The translations under genes were made by a program, and so were the position numbers. From NCBI RefSeq assembly GCF_001640805.2, contig NC_066856.1, positions 19,097,212 through 19,161,211 of the forward strand: 64,000 nt of DNA, read 5' to 3'. The notes below the pieces were generated by a model, which did not search any database, had not been told where the DNA came from, and was given only the letters and a program-made list of their open reading frames with translations. This stretch comes from Lates calcarifer (taxonomy: Eukaryota; Chordata; Actinopteri; Centropomidae). Below, in pieces: positions 11,937-23,729 of the stretch; position 1 is the first letter of the stretch, and each line of letters opens with the position of its first letter.

Positions 11937-14900
11937 AGTAACTGGGTGTTTTACAGACCGGGTTCCCTGCTGAGAATGATATGTATGCATCGCTAAACAT
12001 GGCTCTGGGCCAGGAAGACAGGAAGCAGAGCAGCCCTTTGTTGTGATGAAGGTGGGGGTGGGGGAGTGTGTGTGTGTGTGTGTGTGTGAGTGTGAGTGTG
12101 TGAGTGTGTGTGTGAAGCAGGGGCTCCAAACCAGACACTCATTAGCCACAAAGGAGAACGTGAGTGAAGACATGAACTGTGAACTGTAGGTGAAAACTGC
12201 CTCTGTCTGTTACACACTCACACTTATACACAGAAAAACACATATATAGTGTGCACACACACACAGTCAGTGTTGGAGGTCAAACATTTGTTTATGTTTG
12301 TTTGTTTAAAGCAGCAAAACTGAATTTAAAGTATTTTAGATTTTCTCTACATCATTATTTTTACGATGAATTTCACCAAATTGGTGTTTTGTTGTTTCGG
12401 AGAAAGATTTAGCTGCAACACTCAACTCAATACTCAAGCAGAATATAAAGATTTAATTAATGGTTAAATGGATTCTGCTGTACAAACACATAATTTAGAA
12501 AAACACAGGTTTAATAATATAGAATATGTATATACTAAATGTTCTGATAGCTGATAAACACCACAGTATAGTTTATTAGAAACAATATATTAAATGTTTG
12601 TGCACTGCTTAAGTAAAGCGTTGAGAGTATTTTCCAGCTTCTCCTTATTATGGGATTTCTTTCTGTCTTGAAGCTTTATTATTTGATTGTTTCAATAAAC
12701 ATCATATCTTTACTCATGTGGATTCATTCAAGAGAAATAAATTCAAGGAAAGAGAATGTAATTTCTCTCTGTGGGACCGACTCTGCTGTCGTTTTCTTTC
12801 TGTATGGGATGTTATCAATGTTACTAAATAAGGTCACACTAGTTAAAGGAGCATCGCCGAGGCCACGTGAAGTTATTTTAAAAATCAGATTTAGAATCTG
12901 CAGTGTTTTAATCAGACGACTGTGAATCTACAGCACAGCAATTCTGCTTGATATAAATGGCAGAGACTCAGGCTTGAATTTAAATTCATTTTTGGCAGCA
13001 CAGGCTGTATATTCCTCCGGCTCATTTGAGTAATGATGTAGACAAGATGTGTTTGATTTGCAGTGCTTCTGCCTAATTTGGAAACACGTTTCTGCATCTG
13101 CAAGTCTGCAAACACCTTCAGATTCGAGTGCAGATTTTCTGCCACGATATTTGCAAATAAGATCAAAAATAAGAAGACTGGACACAGGAATCTGGATTTC
13201 TACCTGAACAATAACTCTAAAAATAAATAGATAAATAAATCTGTGTACTTCCACCATTTGCTTGTTCGTTTTAGCTCCATTTTGGGTGTCGGCTCAACTC
13301 AAATGCTGGATATTGTTCTCGATAGGAGCGCAGATAGGTGCAATATGTAGTTCAGATTTTAAAACCTGTGCAAACTACAGTTATGCAGAAAGCTCTCTGC
13401 TGCATTCCTGTGTAAAAACATAACATAACTGAAAATATACTGAGTAAAAAAAGAAGACTGCAGTGAAATCACCAACAGACACAGGACACACACTTCATTA
13501 AGCACATCACAGCCGGTGTGACAGCACAAAGACGTCCACACACATGCAGACACAGGAACAGCTGCAGGTGAGACAGCAGGATTGGTGGTGGAGAGCGGTA
13601 TGAGCGTGGCACACAGAGAGTCACGTGGTCTGTACCGTTGCGGGATTGGCTGGCGCTGGAAGCAGCGGGAAGCTCATTGGGCTGAGCGGAGCCAATGGCA
13701 TGGCAGGGCGGGGTCTTAGGGTTACCTGGGCAGCAGGTGAAGCAGAGCGAGAAGCAAAGCGTTACACGCGCTCACACACTCGTTCATTCACACGGGTAAC
13801 AACCAAACTGAAGAAAAACAAACGGCACTCTGCACAAGATTCCCAGCAGGAGGCGTCACATCAAAACCTTACTGGGAATTGTCATCAGGTTGGACAAAAC
13901 AAGATCGCAGATGCAACATGAACAGGCCAAGCTGAGGAACAACCCTCACATGGCTGAAAAGGGTGAAGCATCATGCAGTAAAGCAGTAAGTAGACCAAAG
14001 CCACAAGGGTAATGCCTCCTTCAAAATTAACTTCTGAGGTTACAGAGGAAGTCTAGTAAGTGATATGCGTTTGATTAAGGGAACCATTGCTGCAACTTTC
14101 TAAAGCCGTGAGTATGCAGCCAGATCTGAAACGTCTCTCATTTCTTTTTCCATTGGTTGCTCAACTATTTGAGGCAATTTTCACGTGAGCAGTCCAAATT
14201 CAACGCCATGAATGTCGTCCAGTTTTTAAACAAGTGGTGGAGTCGTTTCTCTCTGAACCAGGATCACCAGAGTCAGGAGGATTCATCCAATGGGGACCAT
14301 GAATGTCTGTAAAATCCATCCAGTTGTTATTGAGATATTCCAGTCTGGTGGACCGAGATGTTATGAGGCTAAAATCAACAAAAAGACCTGTTGCAAGTGT
14401 AGTCTGTCAGAATATGGACTAGTTCCTGTTGCAGTTGAAGCAAATACACTATTGTGAATGACAGTAATAAACACTGTAAAGTAACATACTCATACTAAAA
14501 ACAACGTTTGAAAGCACAACTCAATCCCTTATCATCAAGTTCTATGCCTTTATTTTCCCCTTTGTTCTCTGGTCAGGAAAATCATCTCTGATTGTATCAT
14601 ATATTTTGTATTATCTTATTTTTGCAGTGTTTGGAAACTTTTTTAAAAAAGTTTAAAGTAGGTTTGGCTGCAGGGCATGAGTTTGTAATGTCTGACTATC
14701 AGCTTCCTGTTGAATTATTACCATGCTGTTACAGCTGGTTGTTTTATAGCCTGGAAATATTTTCGGCCGATCAATTGCCTCCATATTTCTTTCAAAGCAT
14801 AAAGCTTGGAGTCTGTGATGATGTATTCCTGGTTCAGAAAAGCCCCACACTCCTGCCATGATGGACTGGACATCTTGTTAGATACAGAAAAGGCAGTTAT

Positions 14901-17900
14901 TATCACTGCACTGATTTCAAAGTGGACCATCTTAGTAGCCGAGAAAAATACGCAGCGTGAAACACACACTTTGCGTCGTTGGTGAGTCTCTGCCCTTTAA
15001 TCGAGTGGAGCTGTAAAATGAGACGCTGCTGTTTCTGCTGCAGTGAGCGTTCTGCTGGGCCCGACAGATCCCAGAGCAGCCTCTCTGCCAGTCAGCCGGG
15101 CCGGAGCCAGACGAGCTGCTGCGGGTGGACCCTGATCCCAGGTCAGTGCCAGAACGGCGAGGCTGATGGGTACTGTGAATAATTGATGGCGTTATGAATG
15201 CACCACAGGATCTCGAGCCTGGCTGGTGGCGCTTTTTTGGCCTCATGCTGGCCCGACGTGACGGCAAAAATATCTCGGAAAAGGCGAGGAGGGGAGGGGG
15301 AAGTGACACGACAGGAAAAGAAAGAGGCGTAAAATGAGAAAGATGGATGCTGGCACAGTAAACAGCCTCATGTCGCACTTAGTCTGCGTGGCCTTGTTGC
15401 GTTCAAGGTTAGATGTGTAACTCCTGTTCTTCTGGGGATTAGACCTGTCTCCCATCTCGGAAATAAAACAACAGAGCAGTGACACACACATATAAACACC
15501 CATGCACACACACACACACACCTGTAGCACATTTACAAGCCCAAACCACAAGCTAACACCAGTTTATAAGCACAACTTCAGTGTGTCTGGTCACACACTG
15601 GTGAGTGTAAACACACACAGCCTCTCCTAACCCTGATGATGTTGAGACAAAGCGCTGAGCAGCTCCTGCATTGCAGCCTCCACACCCTTTTCCATCCTCT
15701 GCCCTTCTCTTTTCTTTTGCTCCATCACTTCATCTCGTCTCCCTCTCGTTATCCTCGTTTCAACTGCTCTTTCTCCGCAGCCGCCCTCTTCTGCTTTGTC
15801 GTCCCTACCCTTTCATCCCATCCCACCATCCCCCTCTTCCTTCTCCCCCTGACCTCCAGACCTCCTCCCCAAACACCTCTCCTCTCTTCTTCTCCGCTCC
15901 CAGCCCCCATCCATCAGCTGTATCCACCCGTTTGCTCTCCCCCTGTGCTACATCTCAAACCAACCCTCCACTGACATCATCACAATCATTCTCAATCATC
16001 TTCTTTCTCCATCATCCACCTCCCATCATACTCACCCTCTACTCCATCAGGCGGTCCTCCCCACGTCCACCGTTTGGGCCTGTTATCCAGGTGGTCCCGA
16101 GCCTCCCCTCCAACACCTCCTCCTCCTCCTCCTCCTCCTCCTCCACCCCCTCCTCCTCTTGTCTCGGCGGTCCCGGCTCTCCGGCGGACCAGGGCCTCCA
16201 GCCTCTCCTGCTCGTTGCGTTCAGAAACAGGGAAGAACAGACACTCTCTCACTGAGCCATCGCTACGGCGACGGACGCCCGGCGATGCGCAGGGAGACGG
16301 CTGCGCCATGGTTACCGCATGCAACCACGCAGCAGCAGCAGCAGCAGCAGCCTCGCCCCTCCGCGCTCTTCACACTTGTCTGAAAACTGCCTGGTGGCGG
16401 TCACCAGCGCTCGATCGTTTCGCTCGTCTGTCGCTCACTGATACATAATACAGCAGCTCTCTCTCCTCCTCTCTGCCTCTCTCTCTCCGTCTGCCGCTCC
16501 CTCTAGGTAGCACTGATTCCCTCTCTATCTCTCTCTCCCACCTCACAATTGTTCACCCCACCCTCACTCTCTCTCTCTACCTCGATCTCTCTCTCTCTCC
16601 CTAATGACTGTCTATTTCACAGAGCACTTTAACCAGACAGGAGGGGACAAACTGCAACCCGTCACCACCCCCACACACACAGTGGGTGGATTGGATATTG
16701 ATACTGGTTGCATTTGTTTTCATCTCCAGTCTCCTTCATGCTTCCTACCCTCCTCTGCCTCTTTCCTCCACAACAAAAACAATACAATATACTTGATACA
16801 TCATAAAATATCACAATGATTTGAAGAGATTTCATGGGTTATTACAGGGTTTCTGTAGAGTATGATGGAGAACCATAGAGGGAGCATATGGTTGAGGGTT
16901 ATTTATCAAAGTTTGTCAGTGATCCCTGTATGATTGATCAAATTGCTGCAATTTGGACGCAGATTAGTGGCAGGAAACTGATCTCTTTTGGCTCTGTTTT
17001 TGGTCTCCACCACCTCCTGAGGGAAATATCTGGCTCTTTGGCTGCTAAATGCTCCACTGTGTCCACCAGCTAGACTCTAACTGTGTGTGTCTGCTGTTTG
17101 CTGCTGAGCAGGTAGTGAAAAGTGGCTTTTTACAGCTTTTTCCTCAGAAAAAAAACAAAAAACAACAAAAACAAAAAACTGCCTGCTGCAGCTGAAAACG
17201 ATTCTCTGAGAGCAGTGGGAGTAAAGTTGTGGTCCGGACAGATAAACAAAGACCTGAAACTCAGAAAGTATTGATTACAGCTGCTTTAAGTTCACTTATC
17301 TGTTTTGCTGAAATTGACATTTGCTTATAATGAGTCAGTGAGTTTCCTCGCTACTATAGCGAGGTAGTTACCCCTGCAGCACAATCCCACCTTTAGTTTA
17401 TAGCTGTACATGTCCTGACAGCTGACAATCAACATTATTACCTACAGCAGGCAAAATTTAAAACCTTTTACATTCTTTTTTTACTGAATTCACTGCCTTT
17501 TAAAGCTTTTTCAGACCTGCAGATGCTTTGTATTATGTCACATTATTAAAGGAGACCTGCCTCTACCTTCCTCTTAGTCTCACTGCTGCATATTGATCAC
17601 TATGTAAATATCTCATTGACGTTGCTCAGTGCAAACCAATAACCTTCAAGGCAATCACTGGTGCATTTGGAATTTCACAGACATCTGTACTGCATAGTTG
17701 TGATATTGATGAAGGTCAAATAAATAAAGTAGCATCTTGTCATTGAGTGTGACCCTCTTCTGGTGTCGTTTGGGTGTGGCATCAAAATCCTGTTCCAAGC
17801 ATTCAAGTGGATGGTTAAAAATAAAAAGCCTTTTAAATAAATATGGGCTCATACATTATAAAAATACATCAATGAGAACACTTGTCTTCCACTGGACGTC

Positions 17901-20900
17901 CAGTTTCGTTTAAGATAATTGACTTTTTTGGACACATTTAGTATATTTATTGATGTGTTTATTAATTAATAGAAAGTAAATAGTAAACCTGTATTTATTT
18001 AGATTTTTTAAAAATGTAATATTTGTTTATTTCCTTCTCTGTGAGGATCGGTGTTTATGATCACATGCAGACATTATTTTGTTGCTGCAGGGCCTGAAAA
18101 GGACATAAAGATTTAATTTGGGATAAGAGACAACTCTCTTTCTCTTTTACCGCGTCGATCTTTGAGTTCCTGCTCGACATGTGGACCAGCTTTCTGTTTA
18201 CAACCACGTCTCATACTGGTTTTTCAATCAACAACTCTTATGGTGGTGGTGTTTGCGAGCAGACAGCAGTTGCGTATACAGTAACTGCACAATATAAAGC
18301 TGATACACTGGTCTGGAGAATGGTCTAAATATAAAAGATGGAGAGGCCCCACCTCAGCATTGTGGGGGGTGGTTGTTTGCTGAAGGTGCATGCAGAGTCA
18401 CGCACCAGCTGCAGGAGGGAGGAGAGAGAGGGTTTAAAGGGAGAGAGGGAGGTGGCAGAAATGTGTAGTGAGGGAGGGAGTGATATAGATATACTGAAGA
18501 TATAGATCAAAGAAGAATAAAGCAGAACGGATGAGCAGACTGCAGCCATGAGTCATTTGCTGCAACTTGATTCAGGTCTGTGGGAGAATCTGACAAACAC
18601 TGACAATTAATATAACATAGAATAGTATATGGTATAGTATAATAAAGTAAATAAAGTACAATAAAGTAATCCTGCCAGGGCTGTGCAAGCTAATTAAACC
18701 ACCCCTGACTTTATTCACAGATGCATAAAATTATGACTCTTGATTTTTGTTTTATTCGTCAGGGGCAGTGCATTAATCCAGATTAATTAAAAGGCAAATG
18801 TGCCACAGTTAGTCATAATGTACTGATTTACATCTGCAGTGCTTCATCATCAATCAAAATATTATGCATTACAAAACTGATGACCCTAAACCAAACTCCC
18901 AGCAAATTTTAAACTGAAAATTTAAAAAAATTGCATAAAAAAGCCTCTGAAATTAATTTATTTTTGGGCTTTAATTATCACAAAAACAATATAGAGTAGA
19001 ACGATTAGTCAGTTAATCAATTAGTTTATTGGTGTAAGATAAATTAGCAGCTATTTTGAAAATCATTTAATTGTTAAAAAGTGTTTTTCAGGAGCTTCTA
19101 AAATGTGAGGATTTCCTGTTGTTCTTTGTCATATCGTAGTTAATATAGTTCATTTAAATACTTTCAGCACTGATAATCAGACAAAACAGTCCAACAATCC
19201 AGAAAATAATGCATTAGACAAAACAAAACTTTAGATTTAAGTCCTATATTAACTCCTCATGTAACCTGGTTTGTACTCTTCTGTATAATCTGTATCACAT
19301 TGATTATTTTTCCTGCTCAGAGGAGAAATATGTGCTTGTCACAGCACTGCGAGCATCGACTGTCTGTTCCAGTAAACGGCACATGATACGCTGGCAGTGA
19401 TGTCATCCCCCCATGAGACTGACCAATCATTATGTCATTAGATTATGCATATGAGTGTGTGGAGGATGGAGGGAGGAGGGGGCTGTTAGCATGCAAACAG
19501 AGCCTTTAAATCAATAGAGACAGTGAACCCCCCGAAACCCTCCCCTCTGAGATGTGAATGGTGAACTCTCTGTGGACCGTGTCACTGACTCGGGACTTGT
19601 TAACCCTTTATGTGCTCCTCACCATCTCAACAGGCGCTAATAATTTATGCTCCGGGTCGAACTGGCGGCATTACTGCACAAACACAGCAGATAATTCATG
19701 TTGGACTCTGCAAAGAGATTATAATAATGATAATATGAGTCGATGGTTCTCAGCCAAGTGATGCCCACTCATGACTCATGCAGAGCAGTGAACAAAGTGA
19801 TGAGTCTTGTTTGTGTTTTCTGAGAAAAAGGCATGTTTTTATTTATTTATCTTGGACACTACAGGCTTTAATCAGGTTCTCTGCACGGGAACAACCTGCC
19901 ACTTCTGATGCAGAAAACCCTGCCTGAACTTCTCATGTTCCAGTTGAGTGCACACAATTGGTCAGCCGACAGAAAGTCATCACAGCTTCTGCATTAATTA
20001 CTTGCTATTCCCTTTAACTCTGGTTCGGCCTAACAACAGCTGGAAACACACCGACTCTAGTTATGGATCGACTCCATTAATTCAGCGTCGGGGAGCAGAT
20101 AGTTCAGAGAGAGAAAAAGAGAGGAGGAGGATCACTGGTGCTTGATGTTTCTCATCACTGAAGTCAATCGTTCCTGTTTCATCCTGAGGTCTTGTTACTG
20201 AGTCAGAGCTTGTGAGTGTGTGATGGAGGGGTAAGATGAAGGGGTAGTAAACAAGATCTGGTAGCTGACATTTATATGAACGCTGCATTTAGAGCAGGAC
20301 ACATAAGTAGCTGAGGAACATTTGGATTATTGTTGTGTATTTTTGTGATACTGTGATGTTGTTTTAATCATATTGTCCAGCTCTACCACATAAACATCTA
20401 AATACTTGGTTATATTTACTCTAGAAAAATTACTTTCATTGAAAAAATGATCAAGAAGCATGTTAACAAGTTCTATAAATTGGTTTGACAAATAAGATTT
20501 GGTATAAATTCCACTGAAGAACCACTGAATGCCTGATTTAAATCATAATTCAGTTAATTTTATAGGTTTTACCTTTGATAAGCTCATGTAAAAACTGATC
20601 TACAAATTACCCTTTAATACAGTTACACCACAAGGATCCACATCAATAACAAAAAACCACCCTATGTTTTGACCCCAGCAGCGAGATGTCACTGTTCTCC
20701 CACCTCTTCTAATGAGCAGTGGGTGTGTGATTGGTGTGCTGTGACCTCTGACCTTTTCTGCCTCTTGCTGCTGCCGTCTCTTCTCCTCAGCCGCCGCCCT
20801 GCGCTGCTGCTCCTTCCTCCTCTGCTCCTCCATCTTCCTCCCGCGCTCCTCGGCGCAGCGCTCCAGCTGCTGCTGCGCCCGACGCTCCTTATCTCGCAGC

Positions 20901-22389
20901 ACGTCCGACAGCTCTGCACGAAACGAGATGCTGTGTAAAAATCCCTGGTTTTGGGGCTGTTATTCCACTGCAGCTCAACAGGGAAGCACTGACAGAGCGA
21001 ATTTACACTGAAGAGACTGTAACTTTGAAAGATATCTACTTGAATTCTGAAGATTAAGATTAGCTTCAGATCAGTGTCTGACTACGTTTGTTGCACAAAA
21101 CAAAGACTGTGGATATTGTCTCCCATCACTTACAGTGGAAGCTCATTTTTCTAAATGCCAACATGAGCAGAAGGATGATTTGAGCAGGTAAAGACAGCCT
21201 CAGTGTTTATATGGGCTGCCACAGTAGCTATTGATTTAAGACAGATTTGAAAAATTGTGAATCTATCCTTTAAACCACCAAGTGACCTTGATGTCCTCAG
21301 TGTTAGGTGGAGCTCTGGCAGCAGGGTGAAAGTCTCATATCTCCAAAATATCGTCTATCATATCGTCATCATCACTTTTAGAGATTACCAGAAGACATTT
21401 CTTTCATCTCCCTTTCTCCTTTATTTGCTTCTTCAATCTTTTCCTTCTTGCATTACCTTAATCAGTAGATTATGTGATTAGTCGATCAACAGAAAATGAA
21501 TTGGCATCAAGAAAAAAATCCAAAATTCACAGTTTTGTGCTTCTTAAATGTGAATATTTCTTTAGTCTGCTGTGATAGTCTTCTGAATATCTCTGGGTGT
21601 TATTCAGACAAAACATGACATTTGAAAACCTTATCCTTGGATTTAAGATTTCACCACATTTTATGGGCCAGTACTTTATACTTTATTCAGTTACTTTGGA
21701 TAATTGAATACATTTATTGCTGATATTTGTAAAGTGAAGTCCATTCATTTTTATACCCTCAATTTACAATTCTGCCTTAAGAGGCTTCACAATCACTACA
21801 TTATATAACTACTACTAATATTGTTAAGATGCATTGAATCTGCATTGGATTGGCACCAACCCATAGTGTGTGAGAGTGTGTGTGTGTGTGCCAGTGACAG
21901 ACGCAGAGGATGGACCACACAGAGCTCCACCAGCTGGAGAGTCAGTCTTACCTTGTGTCTTCTCTTTGTTGTCCCGTCGCTCTTTTGCTAAATGCAGCTG
22001 GGAGCCTTCAAACGGATGAAGGAAAAAATAAGAGATTAGTTTGGCTGTCTGCAGGTTGCAAGGGTTTAACATATGTTTTATATTCAGGGGCCTGTGTGTA
22101 ATTATTGTGTATGAATTTGTGATTCCAACCACACTAAATACAGAGTATAATTCAAACATTGCTTGCACTTGGTGGTTGATTTTTTCATCTTGGTCCTGTC
22201 ATATTTCCAATTTATTCTGCCCTGCATCATGAAGACAATGGAGCACATCAAAGGCTGTAGCCTGACTAAAAGTTTACCTGGAGGGCTGTGGTGACTGGAT
22301 GGCGATCGGGAAGGTGATGCATGCCTATTGGTGAGCAGCGGCGCAGGAGGAGGGGCCAGTGCTGTGTTTTGGAGAGAGGAGTCAGACAT
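5380..22389 (-). CDS. map7d2: MAP7 domain-containing protein 2 (ensconsin family microtubule-associated protein)
   Basis: MAP7-family proteins bind microtubules through an N-terminal coiled coil and recruit kinesin-1 through a C-terminal one. Exons, 5' to 3': 22389-22278, 22005-21952, 20913-20753, 16207-16036, 10907-10818, 9856-9738, 8683-8610, 8526-8318, 8238-8100, 8019-7839, 7585-7481, 7166-7103, 6522-6376, 5653-5380. All have GT-AG ends and, except in 6522-6376, agree in phase; the total is about 633 codons. Exons 2-4 encode the Arg/Glu-rich coiled coil ([11 protein letters not shown], then [20 protein letters not shown]). Exons 9-12 encode the second, beginning [20 protein letters not shown] and ending [13 protein letters not shown], a hallmark of MAP7D2. 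The tail has VQSMDVSPVSREE, as in human. Exon 4 has a polyglycine run. Start: ATG in MSDSSLQ after an in-frame upstream stop. No frame stays open through exon 6522-6376. Family assignment is firm; MAP7D2 rather than MAP7D1/3 rests on the tail motifs and synteny. Confidence 0.88.
6376..6522 (-). other. map7d2: map7d2 penultimate coding exon with a broken reading frame
   Basis: The acceptor (TTTTTGCAG) and donor (CAG followed by GTGAGA) are both good. The 3' half reads [20 protein letters not shown] then VQSMDV, which aligns with human MAP7D2. The 5' half in that frame hits a TGA right after the acceptor. The frame giving [13 protein letters not shown] in the 5' half stops at TGC-TGA. The frame that would match the upstream exon also stops. 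Exon lengths over the gene sum to 2 modulo 3. A one-base loss, or two one-base gains, would reconcile them. Confidence 0.7.
11877..11933. repeat. (GT)n microsatellite, 57 bp
   Basis: Uninterrupted GT dinucleotide run, intronic in map7d2. Confidence 0.97.
12065..12088. repeat. (GT)n microsatellite
   Basis: Perfect GT run followed by interrupted GTGA units to about 12114; intronic in map7d2. Confidence 0.95.
13634..13740. promoter_or_regulatory. CCAAT-box cluster inside a map7d2 intron
   Basis: Within about 80 bases there are three CCAAT motifs: GGGATTGGCTGG and CTCATTGGGC (reverse orientation) and AGCCAATGGC (forward). The block is more GC- and CpG-rich than the surrounding intron. NF-Y binds such clusters at promoters and enhancers. 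No transcript start can be seen. Confidence 0.3.
16036..16309 (-). CDS. map7d2: Alternative first exon of map7d2 (internal promoter isoform, predicted)
   Basis: Reading upstream through the acceptor of the coding exon at 16207, the same frame stays open to an ATG at 16309-16307 in a strong context (ACC-ATG-G). This would give a new N-terminus, [18 protein letters not shown], running into [11 protein letters not shown] and the rest of the protein. The sequence from about 16250 to 16440 is very CpG-dense, as expected of a promoter, and holds a GCA trinucleotide run at about 16328-16348. The isoform would lack the first microtubule-binding coiled coil (exons 2-3) but keep the kinesin-binding half. 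This is inference from frame, start context and CpG density; no transcript evidence is available here. Confidence 0.4.
16116..16159. repeat. Coding trinucleotide repeat (CCT/AGG) encoding polyglycine in map7d2
   Basis: On the minus strand the run reads as GGA/GGG glycine codons and gives about 14 glycines followed by VGG, between the first coiled coil and the [10 protein letters not shown] segment that corresponds to human KKKYSWGAPL. The human protein has no glycine run at this place. Confidence 0.8.
18985..19225. repeat. Old dispersed repeat, copy 1
   Basis: Shares a body with copies at 21460-21665, 48655-48800 and (inverted) 54315-54475: a TTAATC/GATTA-rich head, then a segment like CTTCTAAAATGTGAGGATTT, then a TATGATAGT-like stretch and ACAAAACA. 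Divergence is high, so it is ancient. Confidence 0.55.
19370..19760. promoter_or_regulatory. Candidate conserved non-coding element
   Basis: The block is not repetitive and carries dense developmental-type sites: ATTATGCATATGAG (octamer/POU-like) near 19443-19456, TAATTTATG near 19640, and ATAATTCATG near 19691. It has balanced composition against an AT-rich intron. Conservation cannot be tested here. Confidence 0.3.
21460..21665. repeat. Old dispersed repeat, copy 2
   Basis: Contains GATTAGTCGATCAACAGAAA, CTTCTTAAATGTGAATATTT, CTGTGATAGTCTTCTGAATA and CAGACAAAACATGACA, matching the order of elements in the other copies. Confidence 0.6.
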
Positions 22390-23494
22390 GATTCATGCAA
22401 CACTGGCCCGAGAGGCAAATACAGCTAAAAATGTAAAGCCGGAGCGGTGAACGTGACTTCTGCATTTGTCAATATGGAGGGAACTCCAATACTGGCAATA
22501 AGACACACTTGTCATAGCGGTTAAATGCCAATAAATCTCCTGTCAGTCACTGCATCGCCTTTAGGGTCAGATGTCAGTGTAGGACCCCTGAGTGTGACCT
22601 TTAGCTCTTTCTCTGCAGTGTTTTCATTTCTCAATCTGTCAAGCTGACATGAAAGCAGCCCGAGGACATCTATCGACCGACTGTGACGACTGCACACAGT
22701 TACAGGAGAAAGCTAAAAAAAGGTCCTCTCACAACACTCACACACATGCAGTTATTAGATATGCAAATACATGCAAATCTGTCCCAAGTGTCCCATGGGT
22801 CCTGCTTAGCTTCATCCTCAGTCAAAATTACATCACATGAAAAAAAAAAACTGAATCACATGTTTTAAAGGCTTTTACTGTATTCAGCTGAGGTGTGTGA
22901 CATATGATCATATGATATATGATATATGTATGACACATGATCATCAAGCAGCCTGTCAGTCAGTAAACAGGGATGTAGAAGAAAATGAGAAGATATTGTA
23001 TACACATTTTTATAAAGAACACACTGTTTATAACAAATGTAATGACCAGACATCATCTAATTTTACATCACTGAGACAATGTGTGAAATTCAGCATATTC
23101 TGTATTTTCTATTATGTATTACAGCTTCACATATTTATATTTTCATGCTCTGAAATAGCATTTAAGCTACATATGGAGATGATATGCCCATCACCTTTTG
23201 ACATCATGCTGTAAATTATTTTGAAACGCTTGGGACCCGCAGTGAATGAAAACCCAACCCTACAACCGTACCCATTTATGCTGATCTAAAATAAAATACC
23301 AAACACAAAGCATAGCATGACATAAAGAAGTCTCAAACTGGGCTGGTCCATGCAGGGTTTTTAAAGGGAAATTCGTTGTATTTTAAGACTGTAACTCAAT
23401 TTTCTTATATATTAAGCGTTAGCATCTGTGTGCAAATAAATCAGACATCCATTTTTATACATTTATTGGTATTGACAGCATATATTTTCCTTAC

Positions 23495-23640
23495 CTGTCA
23501 TGTCATGACGGCTTGAAGCTACTTTCGTCATCCTAACGGTCGTCGTTTTTTTTTCACTGCAGGGACCTGACAAGAGCCCGAAAACCGTTAAAAACCACAG
23601 GAGACCGACCGCCGGTGTTTCAGCACAATGACTCAGGAGA
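23495..23640 (-). promoter_or_regulatory. Probable untranslated first exon and promoter of map7d2
   Basis: On the minus strand a strong donor (GACAG followed by GTAAGG) ends at 23495, about 1.1 kb upstream of the map7d2 ATG exon. CpG is enriched from about 23500 to 23600. The right boundary and start site are guesses. Confidence 0.4.
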
Positions 23641-23729
23641 AGACGGAGGAAAAAAAACCCACATACGATAGCAAGAGTAGGGGAGCTTATGGCAGAGATA
23701 CGGAGGAGGGAGGGGAGTATATAACGTAG
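23628..23729 (+). CDS. Short divergent ORF at the map7d2 promoter (33 codons, unrecognised)
   Basis: An open frame starting MTQEKTEEKKPTYDSKSRGA lies just beyond the probable map7d2 first exon on the opposite strand, and follows an acceptor-like tract (T run then CACTGCAG) at about 23548-23564. Lys/Glu-rich. It is too short for confidence, and a chance ORF is the simpler explanation. Confidence 0.12.
   Translation: MTQEKTEEKKPTYDSKSRGAYGRDTEEGGEYIT

Larger units (their letters stand above)
10908..16035 (-). other. map7d2 intron (about 5.1 kb)
   Basis: No exon fits here: the flanking exons join in phase and together cover the MAP7D2 protein. Contents seen: long GT microsatellites at 11877-11933 and 12065-12088; a CCAAT-box cluster at about 13634-13740; a moderately GC-rich block at about 15000-15190; and C/T-rich sequence leading into the exon at 16036. 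The open frames over the microsatellites are repeat artefacts. Confidence 0.6.
16310..20752 (-). other. map7d2 intron (about 4.4 kb) with CpG-rich start and candidate conserved elements
   Basis: The first ~150 bases (to about 16440) are CpG-dense and may be the promoter of the alternative first exon. CT-rich tracts follow to about 16600. Near 18985-19225 lies an old dispersed repeat. The block 19370-19760 looks unlike neutral intron. No further map7d2 exon is needed or seen. Confidence 0.5.

Noticed and set aside
11827..12217. Open frames with long His-Thr repeats
   Set aside because: Produced by the GT/AC microsatellites, which are open in several frames.
13634..13740. A map7d2 exon coding [20 protein letters not shown]
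   Set aside because: The frame recalls MAP7-family linker sequence, but the exons at 16036 and 10907 join in phase and already match the human order.
15671..16255. 194-codon plus-strand open frame
   Set aside because: Antisense to a map7d2 exon and its flanks; Ser/Pro-rich only because the DNA is C/T-rich. No splice or family support.
22895..22945. AT-rich palindromic run (CATATGATCATATGATATATG-like)
   Set aside because: Simple-sequence drift; no flanking duplication or element ends.
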